Below are positions 14,691-25,959 of a stretch of 64,000 nucleotides of DNA, piece after piece; the stretch's first letter is position 1, and each line of letters starts with the position of its first letter. Position numbers and translations under genes: made by a program. The stretch is from the NCBI RefSeq assembly GCF_014204865.1, contig NZ_JACHMG010000001.1, forward strand, positions 496,001 to 560,000. Reading direction: 5' to 3'. The notes under the pieces are model-generated. The model was not told where the DNA came from and made no database searches. It saw only the letters and a program-made list of their open reading frames with translations. This DNA is from Amycolatopsis jiangsuensis (lineage in GTDB: Bacteria; Actinomycetota; Actinomycetes; Mycobacteriales; Pseudonocardiaceae).

Positions 14691-15473
14691 ATGGGTGTTC
14701 CTGGCACGGACCGGTCCACGGCGGACCGGGGGAGAGCGGGCCGGCTGCGGCCGCTCGGCAGCGTGGTGGTCGTGCTCGGCGTGGCCGTGGTCGCCGCCGT
14801 GGTCGCCTGGTACGCCATCCCCGCCACCGGCACCGGGCCGGCCACGCGGACCGGGCAGGCCGCGCGCAGCGAAGGCGCCGCGGACCCGGCGGAGGGAAGC
14901 CGGCTTCCGGGCGCGGACGGGCAGCCCGGCTCCGCAGGCGATGGCACCCGGCCCGGCACGGACGACGCGACGAGCGCGGCAGGCCGTACCGGCACGGACG
15001 GCGGCACAGGCACGGATGGCCGAGCCGGCGCGGCGGGGCAGAACGGTGCGACAGGACAGAACGGCACGGCGGGCCAGAACGACGCAGCAGGACAGAACGG
15101 CGCACCAGGGGAAAATGGTGCGCCGGGGCAGAGCGGCTCCACCGGGCCGGATCAGCCGGCAGGCCCGGGCGGTGCCCCCGCGGCGGGCCAGGACCGGACT
15201 CTCGTCGTCGTGTACGAGCTGACCGGGTCCGGAGGCGGGCGCAACCTCACCTACATCGGGGCGGGCGGCGCTCTCGAGCAGCAGGCCGAAGTCGATGCGC
15301 CGTGGTCGATGACTGTGCTGCGGACCGCGCCCGCCGGCGTGCCGCTGTTCTCCAGCCTGGTCGCGCAGAACACCGGGACGGGTGAGCTGGCCTGCCGCAT
15401 CCGGGTGAACGGCGCTGTGGTGGCGCGGCAGTCCGTGACCGGGACGGGCACCCTGCTCAGCTGTTTCGCCTGA
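14691..15473 (+). CDS. MmpS-like membrane-anchored protein with collagen-like linker
   Basis: This 260-residue protein has a transmembrane anchor at about residues 23-45 (VVVVLGVAVVAAVVAWYAI). A long low-complexity linker (about 50-165) is rich in Gly/Asn/Gln/Ala and has collagen-like triplets (GQNGATGQNG, GAPGENGAPG). The C-terminal MmpS-type domain reads LVVVYELTGSGGGRNLTYIG, DAPWSMTVL, and ends in two conserved cysteines (ELACRIRVNG, TLLSCFA). MmpS proteins assist RND (MmpL) lipid and siderophore exporters in mycobacteria. No MmpL is adjacent, so the partner must be elsewhere. An in-frame GTG at 14613 is an alternative start. Confidence 0.75.
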   Translation: MGVPGTDRSTADRGRAGRLRPLGSVVVVLGVAVVAAVVAWYAIPATGTGPATRTGQAARSEGAADPAEGSRLPGADGQPGSAGDGTRPGTDDATSAAGRTGTDGGTGTDGRAGAAGQNGATGQNGTAGQNDAAGQNGAPGENGAPGQSGSTGPDQPAGPGGAPAAGQDRTLVVVYELTGSGGGRNLTYIGAGGALEQQAEVDAPWSMTVLRTAPAGVPLFSSLVAQNTGTGELACRIRVNGAVVARQSVTGTGTLLSCFA

Positions 15474-15497
15474 GACCGCTGCGGCAGGATCGCGATC

Positions 15498-16265
15498 GTG
15501 AACGCAGCGATCGGATTCGGGCCGGCTTTGGTGGCGGTGCTGGTGGTGCTCGCGCTCGCCGGGACCGCAGTGGTCCGCTACGGCAGGCTCGGGCAGGGCC
15601 GCGCCGTGCTCGTGGCCGCGGTCCGGGCGGTCGCGCAGCTCGCGCTCGTCTCGCTGGTGATCACCGTGATCCTGCGTTCGGACTGGCTGACGGGACTGTT
15701 CGTGCTCGCCATGTTCTCCATCGCGACCGGGACGTCCGCCACGCGGATCGGGGTCCCGCGCCAGGCCGGCTGGATCGCGCTCGCGCTGGCCTCGGGGGTG
15801 GTGCCGGTGCTGGCGCTGGTGCTGGGTTCGGGGGTCGTGCCCGCGCGTCCGATCGCGCTCGTACCGGTTGCCGGGATCGTCATCGGCGGCACGATGACCG
15901 CCACTTCCCAGGCCGCCCGCCGGGCGCTCGACGAACTGGCGACCCGGCACGGCGAGTACGAGGCCGCGCTGGCACTCGGTTTCCTGCCCCGGCAGGCAGC
16001 GCTGGAGATCTGCCGCCCCTCGGCCGGGCAGGCCCTGATCCCGGCGCTCGACCAGACCCGCACGGTCGGGCTGGTGACGCTTCCCGGCGCGTACGTCGGG
16101 GTGCTGCTCGGCGGGGCGAGCCCGCTGCAGGCCGGGACGACGCAGGTGCTGGTGCTGCTCGGGCTGCTGGCGGCCGAATCGATCGCCGTGCTGGTGACCG
16201 TGCAGCTCGTCGCGGACGGCCGGATCCGCCGGACGGCGGCTCAGCCCAGCGGCGCGGCCAGATGA
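15498..16265 (+). CDS. FetB-like ABC transporter permease (UPF0014)
   Basis: This 255-residue membrane protein has about seven hydrophobic helices and the family motifs AVRAVAQLALVSLVI near the start, GGTMTATSQAARRALDEL in the middle, and ALDQTRTVGLVTLPGAYVGV followed by LLGGASPLQAG at the end. In E. coli, FetAB exports iron and protects against peroxide stress. The matching ATPase gene (fetA) is not adjacent, so the permease must use one encoded elsewhere. The start is GTG at 15498. The 3' end overlaps the convergent phosphatase gene by 25 bp. Confidence 0.82.
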   Translation: MNAAIGFGPALVAVLVVLALAGTAVVRYGRLGQGRAVLVAAVRAVAQLALVSLVITVILRSDWLTGLFVLAMFSIATGTSATRIGVPRQAGWIALALASGVVPVLALVLGSGVVPARPIALVPVAGIVIGGTMTATSQAARRALDELATRHGEYEAALALGFLPRQAALEICRPSAGQALIPALDQTRTVGLVTLPGAYVGVLLGGASPLQAGTTQVLVLLGLLAAESIAVLVTVQLVADGRIRRTAAQPSGAAR

Positions 16266-16927
16266 GCGGTGTCGTTGAAGCGGCGCACCAGCCAGTTCTC
16301 CCCGTGCACCACCAGATGGGACACCGAGCCGTTGTCCGCGCCGAGGAAGGCGAACCGGTCGAGCGCGCGACTGGCCTGCGCGAAGACTTCGCCGATCACG
16401 CCGCCGTGGGTGAACACCGCCACCCGCCGGTCCGGGTTGGCCGCGGCGATCCGGGTGAGCGCGGCGCGGATCCGGCTGCCGAACGCCTCGTCGGACTCCG
16501 CACCCGGGATCACGTCCCAGCGCTGCCGCGCCCACAGCTCCTCGACGACCGGGTGCCCCTCGGTGGTGTACTTGCGGAAGAGTCCGTTCTCCCAGTCGCC
16601 CAAGTGGATTTCCCGCAGCTCCGGCTCCACCGACGGGGCGAGGCCGAGCTTCTCCGCCAGCGGTGCGGCGGTCTGCGCGGTGCGCCGCAGCGTGGTCACG
16701 TACAGCGCGTCGAGCCGTTCCCCGGCCAGCCGCCGCGCCACCCGAGCGGCGTGGTCGCGGCCCTCCGGCGCGAGGTCCGGATCGGCCTGACCACCGACGA
16801 GGTCGAAGGGCTCGCTCGCCTTCGCGGGCATCGATTCCCCGTGGCGCACCAGGAAGATCTCGGTCGACCCTGGCGGCGGGGTGAAACGGTGCTGGCGGTA
16901 CTCGATCTCCTGCTCGGGCGTGCTCAT
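16241..16927 (-). CDS. Histidine phosphatase family protein (phosphoglycerate-mutase-like)
   Basis: The catalytic RHG motif is at about residue 28 (IFLVRHGES), with the second-half histidine in VAVFTHGGVIGEVF and the acidic proton donor near LREIHLGDWENG. At 228 residues it is a standard branch-1 member. These enzymes hydrolyse small phosphoesters; the substrate cannot be read from the sequence. It probably has a leaderless message, since TAGGGT lies 6 nt before the ATG. Confidence 0.85.
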   Translation of the reverse strand: MSTPEQEIEYRQHRFTPPPGSTEIFLVRHGESMPAKASEPFDLVGGQADPDLAPEGRDHAARVARRLAGERLDALYVTTLRRTAQTAAPLAEKLGLAPSVEPELREIHLGDWENGLFRKYTTEGHPVVEELWARQRWDVIPGAESDEAFGSRIRAALTRIAAANPDRRVAVFTHGGVIGEVFAQASRALDRFAFLGADNGSVSHLVVHGENWLVRRFNDTAHLAAPLG

Positions 16928-16933
16928 GCTCCG

Positions 16934-16939
16934 ACCCTA
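16934..16939 (-). promoter_or_regulatory. -10 element before the histidine phosphatase gene
   Basis: TAGGGT on the minus strand, followed by 6 nt and ATG. A leaderless start is likely. Confidence 0.45.
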
Positions 16940-16954
16940 TCCACGGCGGCGGGC

Positions 16955-18832
16955 TCAGCCCAACTGCTTGTCGACGAAACACCACCGCCAGGACTCGCCC
17001 GGTTCGTGACTGCGCATCACCGGGTGGCGGCTTTCGTGGAAATGCTGCGACGCGTGTTTGGCCGGTGACGAATCGCAGCACGCGACGTTGCCGCACTTCA
17101 GGCATTTCCGCAGGTGCACCCACGTGGTGCCCTCTTCGACGCAGGCGGTGCAGCTGTCGGACGAGCTCGGCGGCTGTTCGGTCCACTCGTGGGCGAGGTG
17201 CTTGCACGAACCGGCGGTCGCCGCGGGTGTGCTGAGTTCGCGGCCCTCCTGCGGGGGTTCCTCGTCGTCCCGGTCGAGCATGGATTCCTCGATGTCGAGC
17301 CGGGCCAGGATGCGGCGGAGCACGGCGTCGTCGGCCGTGCCCTGGTCGCGGGCTTCCAGGAACTGCTCGCGTTCGGCGTCCAGCAACCGGATCCGCAGCC
17401 TGCGGTAGGCGTCGCTGGGGGTTTCGGCCAGCGTGCTCTGCCTGCCGAGCTGTTCCCACGCCGAGTCCGAGCGGTCCTGCAGCCGGTCACGCAGCCGCTG
17501 CAGGACTTCCGGCGGATCCTCCGGGCGCTGCAGTTCGTCCAGCTTGCGCAGCGCGACGCGGGTCATGTCGTGCAGCACAGCGGCTTCCTGCAGCGCGTCC
17601 TGCGCGGGATCGGGGCGCGGCAGCCGCAGCCGCCGGACCAGCGCGGGCAGCGTCATGCCCTGCAGCACGAGCGTGCCGGCCACGACGACGAACGCGGCCA
17701 GGACGAGCACCGCGCGTTGCGGGGTGTCCGCGGGCAGCACGAACGCCGCGGCGAGCGTGACCACGCCGCGCATTCCCGCCCACGAGATCACCGCCGAGTA
17801 GCGCCACGGCCAGATCTTGCTGCGATCGGCGCCGAGACGGTGCAGCAGCCGTTTCACCGTGCCGATGCCGGCCATCCACAGCACTCGCGTGAGGATGGTC
17901 GCGCCGAGCACCGCCGCGCAGATGCCGATCAGCGTCCACAGCGAAAGCCCGCTCTTGCCGACCTCGGCGAGGATCCGCCGCAGCTGCAGGCCGATCAGCA
18001 GGAACACCATGTTCTCCAGCAGGAACTGCACGGTCTGCCAGTTGAGCCTGCTGGCCAGCCGTGACGGGCCCGACTGGATCCGCGGTGCCTGGTGCCCCTG
18101 GATGAGCCCGGCGATCACCACGGCCAGCACGCCTGACCCGTGCGCGACTTCGGCCAGCAGGTACGCGGCGAACGGCACCGCGAACGACAGCGCGGTGTCG
18201 GTGATCGGCTCTTCCAGCTTGGCGCGCAGGAACGCCACCACGACGCCGACGACGAGCCCGACGACGATCCCGCCGGCCGCCGCGAGCAGGAAGTCCAGCC
18301 CGACCTGCCAGAGGCTGACCGCCCCGGCGATGGCCGCGATCGCGGTGCGCAGGGCGACGAGCGCGGCCGCGTCGTTGAACAGGCTCTCGCCCTCCAGCAG
18401 CCGGACGAGCTTGCGGGGCATGCCGACCCGGCGCGCGACCGCGCTCGCGGCCACCGCGTCCGGCGGTGCGACGACCGCGCCCAGCGCGATCCCGGCGGCG
18501 AGCGGCAATCCGGGCACCACCGCCCAGGCGACCAGCCCGACGCCGAAGGCGGTGAACACGACCAGGCCGACCGACAGCAGCGCGATCGGCCCGCGCAGCC
18601 GGCGGAACGCGACCAGCGACGTCTGGATCGAGGCCGAGTACAGCAGCGGGGGCAGGAGCCCGATCAGCACGACCTCGGGGTCGAGCTCGTACTCCGGCAC
18701 CCCCGGCACGAACGACGCCGCGACTCCCACCGCGACCAGGCACAGCGGTGCCGACCAGTCCAACCGACGCGCCCCGACCGTGACGATGAGGACCGTCAGG
18801 ACCAGGGCGACCAATTCCGCCGCGATGTGCAC
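16955..18832 (-). CDS. CPA1-type Na+/H+ antiporter with C-terminal UBP zinc finger
   Basis: The 625-residue protein has about 12 membrane helices (residues 1-410), with the ion-binding motif GAVVAPPDAVAASAVA and LLEGESLFNDAAALV typical of NhaP/NHE antiporters. A soluble helical region follows (about 410-540). Residues 543-620 form a UBP-type zinc finger: SCKHLAHEW, DSCTACVEEG, CLKCGNVACCDSS and HFHESRHPVMRS supply the metal-binding Cys/His set. UBP fingers in eukaryotes bind the free C-terminus of ubiquitin; the bacterial role of this fusion is unknown and may be regulatory. The ATG start lies near the divergent esterase gene. Confidence 0.85.
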   Translation of the reverse strand: MHIAAELVALVLTVLIVTVGARRLDWSAPLCLVAVGVAASFVPGVPEYELDPEVVLIGLLPPLLYSASIQTSLVAFRRLRGPIALLSVGLVVFTAFGVGLVAWAVVPGLPLAAGIALGAVVAPPDAVAASAVARRVGMPRKLVRLLEGESLFNDAAALVALRTAIAAIAGAVSLWQVGLDFLLAAAGGIVVGLVVGVVVAFLRAKLEEPITDTALSFAVPFAAYLLAEVAHGSGVLAVVIAGLIQGHQAPRIQSGPSRLASRLNWQTVQFLLENMVFLLIGLQLRRILAEVGKSGLSLWTLIGICAAVLGATILTRVLWMAGIGTVKRLLHRLGADRSKIWPWRYSAVISWAGMRGVVTLAAAFVLPADTPQRAVLVLAAFVVVAGTLVLQGMTLPALVRRLRLPRPDPAQDALQEAAVLHDMTRVALRKLDELQRPEDPPEVLQRLRDRLQDRSDSAWEQLGRQSTLAETPSDAYRRLRIRLLDAEREQFLEARDQGTADDAVLRRILARLDIEESMLDRDDEEPPQEGRELSTPAATAGSCKHLAHEWTEQPPSSSDSCTACVEEGTTWVHLRKCLKCGNVACCDSSPAKHASQHFHESRHPVMRSHEPGESWRWCFVDKQLG

Positions 18833-18879
18833 GCGACAATCATCACCCGCCGACCCCCGGTCGCGCTCGGGGGCCGCAC

Positions 18880-18885
18880 TAGGCT
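18880..18885 (+). promoter_or_regulatory. -10 element before the esterase gene
   Basis: TAGGCT, followed by 6 nt and GTG at 18892. There is no Shine-Dalgarno sequence. Confidence 0.45.
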
Positions 18886-18891
18886 GGTTCC

Positions 18892-20331
18892 GTGACGACA
18901 GTTTCCGCGACGACGGCGCAGACCCGGGCCGGGGCGGTGCGCGGCGTCCGGCGGGACGGCGTCCGGGTGTTCCTCGGCGTGCCGTTCGCGCAGCCGCCGG
19001 TGCGGTTCCGCCCCCCGGTCCCGGTCGTGCCGTGGACCGGGGTGCGTGACGCGACCGGGTTCGCCGGAAAGGCTCCGCAGCCCGACATCACCGGCAAGCG
19101 GTTCATCGGCGACGAGGACTGCCTGTACGTGAACGTCTACTCGCCGGAGGAGCCCGGTCCGCATCCGGTGCTGGTGTGGATCCACGGCGGTGGCGGTGTG
19201 CTCGGCTCGCCACACCAGTTCGACGGTTCCGCCTACGCCCGTCGCGGGGTGGTCGTGGTGACCGTCGCGTACCGCCTCGGAGTGCTCGGCATGCTGCGCC
19301 TTCCCAGGGTGTCCGAAGGCAATCTGTCGCTGCAGGACCAGGTTCTGGCGCTCGAGTGGGTGCGTGACGACGTCGCCGCGTTCGGCGGGGACCCGGGCCG
19401 GGTCACGCTCGCCGGGCAGTCCAACGGTGGACGCACCGTGGGCACCCTGCTCGCGGTTCCCGCGGCGCGCGGGCTGTTCCAGCAGGCGATCGTGCAGAGC
19501 GGCACCGGCGTCGGTTCCGTGGTGCACACCGCGGCGGAGGCCGAGACGGTCGGCAAAGCCGTGCTGGAGGAGCTGGCTGTGCCCGCCGAAGCGTTCGCCA
19601 CGGTGCCGGTGGCACAGATCCTGGCGGCTCAGCAACGTGTGACGGGGGCGCTCGGCACGCTCGTGCCCTACCGGGTGGTCGTGGGTGGCGAACTGCTGCC
19701 TCGCCGTCCTGGCGAAGCGGTCGCCGACGGAGCTGCCCGTGACGTACGGCTGCTCGTCGGCACCACAGCCGATGAGCAGGATTTGTTCTCCTGGTTGCAA
19801 ACCGGCGGCGCGAAGCTGCTCGGCACCGGTTCCACGATGCTCGACGAGGACGCCATCACCCGTGCCGCCGCCGTCTACCGCGAGCTGCTGCCGGACTGGC
19901 CCGAGGACCAGCTGGTGAACCGCGTGCGTACTGCCGGCGATTGGTGGCTGCCCGCGATCCGGCTCGCGGAAGCCCAGCACGGGGCGGGCGGCCCGGCGTG
20001 GATGTACCGGCTGGACTGGCGGATCGCGCCGCGCGGCCGGGGGCTGGGTGCGGCGCACGGGGTCGACCTGCCGTTCGTGTTCGACGACGTCGGCAATCCG
20101 AACTGGCGCTTCCTGTTCGCCATCGCCCGGCCGGGTCCCGGCCGGCTGCGCGCGATGGCCACCGAGATGTTCGGCGCCTGGCACCGCTTCGTCACCACCG
20201 GCGAACCGGGGTGGCCGCGGTACGAACCGGGCTCACGGGTGACGCGGCTCTTCGACGACGTCAGCACCACCGTCTCGGATCCGGACGCCGCCGAACGCCG
20301 GCTGTGGAGTCAGGCGAGCGCGTCGAGATAG
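18892..20331 (+). CDS. Type B carboxylesterase / lipase family protein
   Basis: The 479-residue alpha/beta hydrolase has the family landmarks VRGVRRDGVRVFLGVPFAQP, EDCLYVNVYSP, the oxyanion element VWIHGGGGVLG and the nucleophile elbow VTLAGQSNGGRTVG (Ser about residue 182; usual family motif GESAG, so the flanking residues are atypical). The acidic residue and His should lie in the second half (GAAHGVDLPFVFDD). There is no signal peptide, so it is cytoplasmic. It cleaves carboxylic esters of unknown nature. The 3' end overlaps the YchJ-like gene by 22 bp. Confidence 0.88.
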   Translation: MTTVSATTAQTRAGAVRGVRRDGVRVFLGVPFAQPPVRFRPPVPVVPWTGVRDATGFAGKAPQPDITGKRFIGDEDCLYVNVYSPEEPGPHPVLVWIHGGGGVLGSPHQFDGSAYARRGVVVVTVAYRLGVLGMLRLPRVSEGNLSLQDQVLALEWVRDDVAAFGGDPGRVTLAGQSNGGRTVGTLLAVPAARGLFQQAIVQSGTGVGSVVHTAAEAETVGKAVLEELAVPAEAFATVPVAQILAAQQRVTGALGTLVPYRVVVGGELLPRRPGEAVADGAARDVRLLVGTTADEQDLFSWLQTGGAKLLGTGSTMLDEDAITRAAAVYRELLPDWPEDQLVNRVRTAGDWWLPAIRLAEAQHGAGGPAWMYRLDWRIAPRGRGLGAAHGVDLPFVFDDVGNPNWRFLFAIARPGPGRLRAMATEMFGAWHRFVTTGEPGWPRYEPGSRVTRLFDDVSTTVSDPDAAERRLWSQASASR

Positions 20332-20696
20332 AGCCAGCGGCCTGCTTCACGGACGAACCGACTGTTCTCGTGCAGCGAATCCTCCTGGCCGCGGTACCGG
20401 TAGTGCGCGCGGAACTCGACCGTGCCCTCGTTCTCCAGCAGGGAACCGCCGGTGTGCCCGAGCACGTCCAGCCGGGTCCACTCCTGTGCGGGATCGAGCC
20501 GCAGCCGTTTTGGCCGGGTGCGGGGATGCCAGGTGGTCACGAGGTAGCCGGCGTCGCCGACGGCGAACGCGCTGTACCGGGAGCGCATCAGCCGCTCGGC
20601 TGTCGGGGCCTGCTTTTCCCCGCGGTGGAACGGACCGCAGCACACGTCGTAGCTTTCGGGCAGCCCGCAGGCACAGCCCTGGTCGCGGTCAGCCAC
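20310..20696 (-). CDS. YchJ family protein with SEC-C-type zinc motif
   Basis: The N-terminus has the metal-binding pattern [19 protein letters not shown], and the next part, [19 protein letters not shown] with YLVTTWHP, is the diagnostic YchJ core. The C-terminus resembles an NTF2-like fold ([25 protein letters not shown]). Function is unknown; the zinc motif resembles the SecA C-terminal domain. The GTG start at 20696 overlaps the rnhA stop by 8 nt, so the two are probably co-translated. Confidence 0.85.
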   Translation of the reverse strand: MADRDQGCACGLPESYDVCCGPFHRGEKQAPTAERLMRSRYSAFAVGDAGYLVTTWHPRTRPKRLRLDPAQEWTRLDVLGHTGGSLLENEGTVEFRAHYRYRGQEDSLHENSRFVREAGRWLYLDALA

Positions 20697-21168
20697 GGGC
20701 CCGCTGCACCCCGGCTTTCGACGCTTCCTGCGCACCCTTGACCGCGAGCCGGTCCGCGCGTTCGTTCTCCGGCAGGCCGGCGTGTCCCTTGACCCACAGC
20801 CATTCGACCTCGTGCCGCTCGCCCGCGTCGTCGAGACGCTGCCAGAGGTCGGCGTTCTTGACCGGCTGCTTCGCCTGGGTCTGCCAGCCGTTCTTCTTCC
20901 AGCGCGGCATCCACTGCGTGACCCCGTTGCGCACGTAGGTGCTGTCGGTGTAGATCTTCACCACCGACGGCCGGGTGAGGCTTTCCAGCGCGCGGATCGG
21001 GGCCATCAGCTCCATCCGGTTGTTGGTCGTGACGGTGTCCTCGCCGCCGTAGAGCTCGCGCTCGTGGCGGCCGTACCGCAGCAGCGCACCCCATCCGCCG
21101 GGTCCGGGATTGCCACTGCACGCGCCGTCGGTGTAGATCTCCACCGCCTGGTCCGTCCGCTCCGCCAC
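20689..21168 (-). CDS. rnhA: Ribonuclease HI
   Basis: The 159-residue enzyme degrades RNA in RNA-DNA hybrids, for example R-loops and primer remnants. All four catalytic carboxylates are in place: Asp in [18 protein letters not shown], Glu in [10 protein letters not shown], Asp in KIYTDSTYV and Asp in ENERADRLA. The basic handle region ([18 protein letters not shown]) is present. The start is GTG at 21168, 7 nt after a TAGGGT -10 box, so the message is probably leaderless. Confidence 0.95.
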   Translation of the reverse strand: MAERTDQAVEIYTDGACSGNPGPGGWGALLRYGRHERELYGGEDTVTTNNRMELMAPIRALESLTRPSVVKIYTDSTYVRNGVTQWMPRWKKNGWQTQAKQPVKNADLWQRLDDAGERHEVEWLWVKGHAGLPENERADRLAVKGAQEASKAGVQRARG

Positions 21169-21175
21169 GGCGGCG

Positions 21176-21181
21176 ACCCTA
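21176..21181 (-). promoter_or_regulatory. -10 element before rnhA
   Basis: TAGGGT on the minus strand, followed by 7 nt and GTG. A leaderless start is likely. Confidence 0.45.
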
Positions 21182-21260
21182 CCGCTCCCGCATCCTGGGA
21201 CGCGGAATGCCGGGGCCGCAGAGGCGTTGTGCCCGGCACCCGCAGCGGAAGGAGCCGGAC

Positions 21261-22049
21261 ATGACCGAGGACTTCACTCAGCAGTGGCAGGACTGGAAGG
21301 CCGCGCGCGAGAAGACGCTCGCCGACCCGTACGGCTGGCTCGCCCTGGTCTCCCTGGACTGGCTCGAGGACCGCCCGCGGGCCTATCCGGGCCTGCCCGG
21401 TCGCTGGTGGCAGGACGCCGAGGCCGCCTACGTCGACCCGGAAGGCGCCGACCTGCGCCACGAAGGCACGCCGATCACCGGCCCCCACCGCGTCTCCCTG
21501 GTCAACAGCGGCGCCGGCACCCGGGTGACCGCGGGTCACGTCGAGGTCGAGATCGCCCGCCGGTCCGGCTACCTGATCCGGGTGCACGATCCGAAAGCCG
21601 AGGTACTGCACGACTTCCACGGCGTGCCCGCGTACGAGCCCGACCCGTCCTGGGTGCTGCACGGCCGGTTCGAACCGTTCGAAGAACCGCGCCCGACCAC
21701 CGTGGGCGCGGTCGTCGAAGGTCTTTCCCACGTGTACACCGCCCCCGGCCGGATCCGCTTCACCCGCGACGGCACCGAACACACCCTGACCGCTTTCAAC
21801 GGCAAGGAAGGCGGCTTCAACGTCCTGTTCACCGACGCGACGAGCGGCGTGACCACCTACCCCGCGAACCGCTCCCTGCCGGTGCCCCCGCCCGGCCCGG
21901 ACGGGGCGGTCACGCTGGACTTCACCCGGGCGGTCAACCTCCCGTGCGCGTTCACGGACTTCGCGACCTGCCCCCTTCCACCGGAAGGGAACCACCTGCC
22001 GTTCGCGGTCGAGGCGGGGGAGAAGCTGCCGTACGAACGCCAGGGCTGA
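21261..22049 (+). CDS. DUF1684 domain-containing protein
   Basis: The 262-residue protein matches the DUF1684 family: [32 protein letters not shown], then [16 protein letters not shown] and the C-terminal [20 protein letters not shown] with [12 protein letters not shown]. The family is common in actinobacteria and has no assigned activity. The start at 21261 follows GGAAGGAG, so the longer upstream reading was rejected. It stands alone, with a terminator behind it. Confidence 0.85.
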   Translation: MTEDFTQQWQDWKAAREKTLADPYGWLALVSLDWLEDRPRAYPGLPGRWWQDAEAAYVDPEGADLRHEGTPITGPHRVSLVNSGAGTRVTAGHVEVEIARRSGYLIRVHDPKAEVLHDFHGVPAYEPDPSWVLHGRFEPFEEPRPTTVGAVVEGLSHVYTAPGRIRFTRDGTEHTLTAFNGKEGGFNVLFTDATSGVTTYPANRSLPVPPPGPDGAVTLDFTRAVNLPCAFTDFATCPLPPEGNHLPFAVEAGEKLPYERQG

Positions 22050-22063
22050 CCGGTCATCAGCGC

Positions 22064-22098
22064 GCCGGGCCGGACGGGCCCTTCGCGGTCCGCCCGGC
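22064..22098. terminator. Bidirectional hairpin terminator
   Basis: GCCGGGCCGGAC at 22064-22075 pairs with GTCCGCCCGGC at 22088-22098, with one bulged base. It lies between the convergent DUF1684 and metallo-hydrolase genes. Confidence 0.65.
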
Positions 22099-22109
22099 CC
22101 GCTGTCAGC

Positions 22110-22787
22110 TCACCAGCCCCGCTCGCGCCATTCGGCGAGCTTCGGCCGCTCCGCGCCCAGCGTGGTGTCGTCGCCGTGGCCAGGGTACACCCACGTGTCG
22201 TCCGGTAGTTCGCCGAAGATCCGGGTCTCCACGTCGTCCAGCAGCGAGGTGAAGTCCTCCGGTGACGAGGTCTTGCCCACCCCTCCCGGGAACAGCGAGT
22301 CGCCGGTGAACAGGTGCGGGTGACCTTCCGGGTCGCGGTACAGCAGCGCGATCGAGCCGGGGGTGTGCCCGCGCAGGTGGATCACCTCCAGCGTCACCTG
22401 CCCGAACCGCAGCGTGTCGCCGTGCTCGACCAGGAAGTCCGGGGGGATCGGCAGGGGTTCGGCGTCCAGCGGGTGCGCGGCGGTGTTCGCGCCGTTCGCG
22501 CCGGCCACCGCGCCCAGCGCCTGCCAGTGGTCGTGGTGCTGGTGGGTGGTCACGACCGTGCGCAGCGCGGGGCGGTCCGGCCCGTGGCCGACGAGGTCGG
22601 AGATGCGATCCGGGTCGTTCGCCGCGTCGATCAGCAGCGCCTCGTTCTCGGCCCGGCACACCAGCAGGTACGCGTTGTTGTCCATCGGGCCCACGGACAG
22701 CTTCGTGACGGTCAGGCCGGCCAGCGTGCGGCGCGCGGCGTCGGCGCCCGGCTCGACGTGTCCGGTGTAGGTGTCGGCGATGTTCAC
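22110..22787 (-). CDS. MBL-fold metallo-hydrolase (glyoxalase II-like)
   Basis: The metal site is complete: TTHQHHDHW (HxHxDH), the histidine of HLRGHTPGSIALL, the Asp of LFTGDSLFPGG and the His of VYPGHGDDTTLG. Family members hydrolyse thioesters or related substrates; the substrate here is unknown. The 225-residue gene is divergent from uvrA, a common arrangement in actinobacteria. The GTG at 22787 is chosen because TACCGT lies 8 nt upstream (leaderless pattern); the longer reading to 22847 lacks any start signal. Confidence 0.88.
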   Translation of the reverse strand: MNIADTYTGHVEPGADAARRTLAGLTVTKLSVGPMDNNAYLLVCRAENEALLIDAANDPDRISDLVGHGPDRPALRTVVTTHQHHDHWQALGAVAGANGANTAAHPLDAEPLPIPPDFLVEHGDTLRFGQVTLEVIHLRGHTPGSIALLYRDPEGHPHLFTGDSLFPGGVGKTSSPEDFTSLLDDVETRIFGELPDDTWVYPGHGDDTTLGAERPKLAEWRERGW

Positions 22788-22795
22788 GAGACCCC

Positions 22796-22801
22796 ACGGT
22801 A
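22796..22801 (-). promoter_or_regulatory. -10 element before the metallo-hydrolase gene
   Basis: TACCGT on the minus strand, followed by 8 nt and GTG at 22787. No Shine-Dalgarno sequence. Confidence 0.4.
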
Positions 22802-23071
22802 GCCGGGGCCGCCCCGGCCGATCCACCCGTCCGCGCGGAGGACGCACCGGTCCGGCCGCCCGAGCGTGGCCTGTATCGTGGACCGGGTCCCGCCCGCGCC
22901 CGGCGACCTGCCGGGCGCCGGCCGTGGTACGCGCCCGTCCGGCGCCGGCGAAACCCGCAAAACCCCAGGCAGCAGACCCGCGGTGCGGTTTTTGTCGGTG
23001 GTCGCGCCTAGCCTGGGCGGCGTCCGCCGGCGGCGGGCACCGAAGCCGAGAATGACTGAAGGGACGTGGGC

Positions 23072-25933
<2,862 letters not shown>

Positions 25934-25959
25934 CCCCCCGCCGTCCCGTGCCGGGTCAG

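Noticed and set aside
13041..17459. Minus-strand open frame of about 1470 codons
   Set aside because: It runs through several recognised genes on both strands and matches no family; GC-driven lack of stop codons.
22980..23071. LexA/SOS box before uvrA
   Set aside because: No GAAC-N4-GTTC type palindrome is present in the upstream region.
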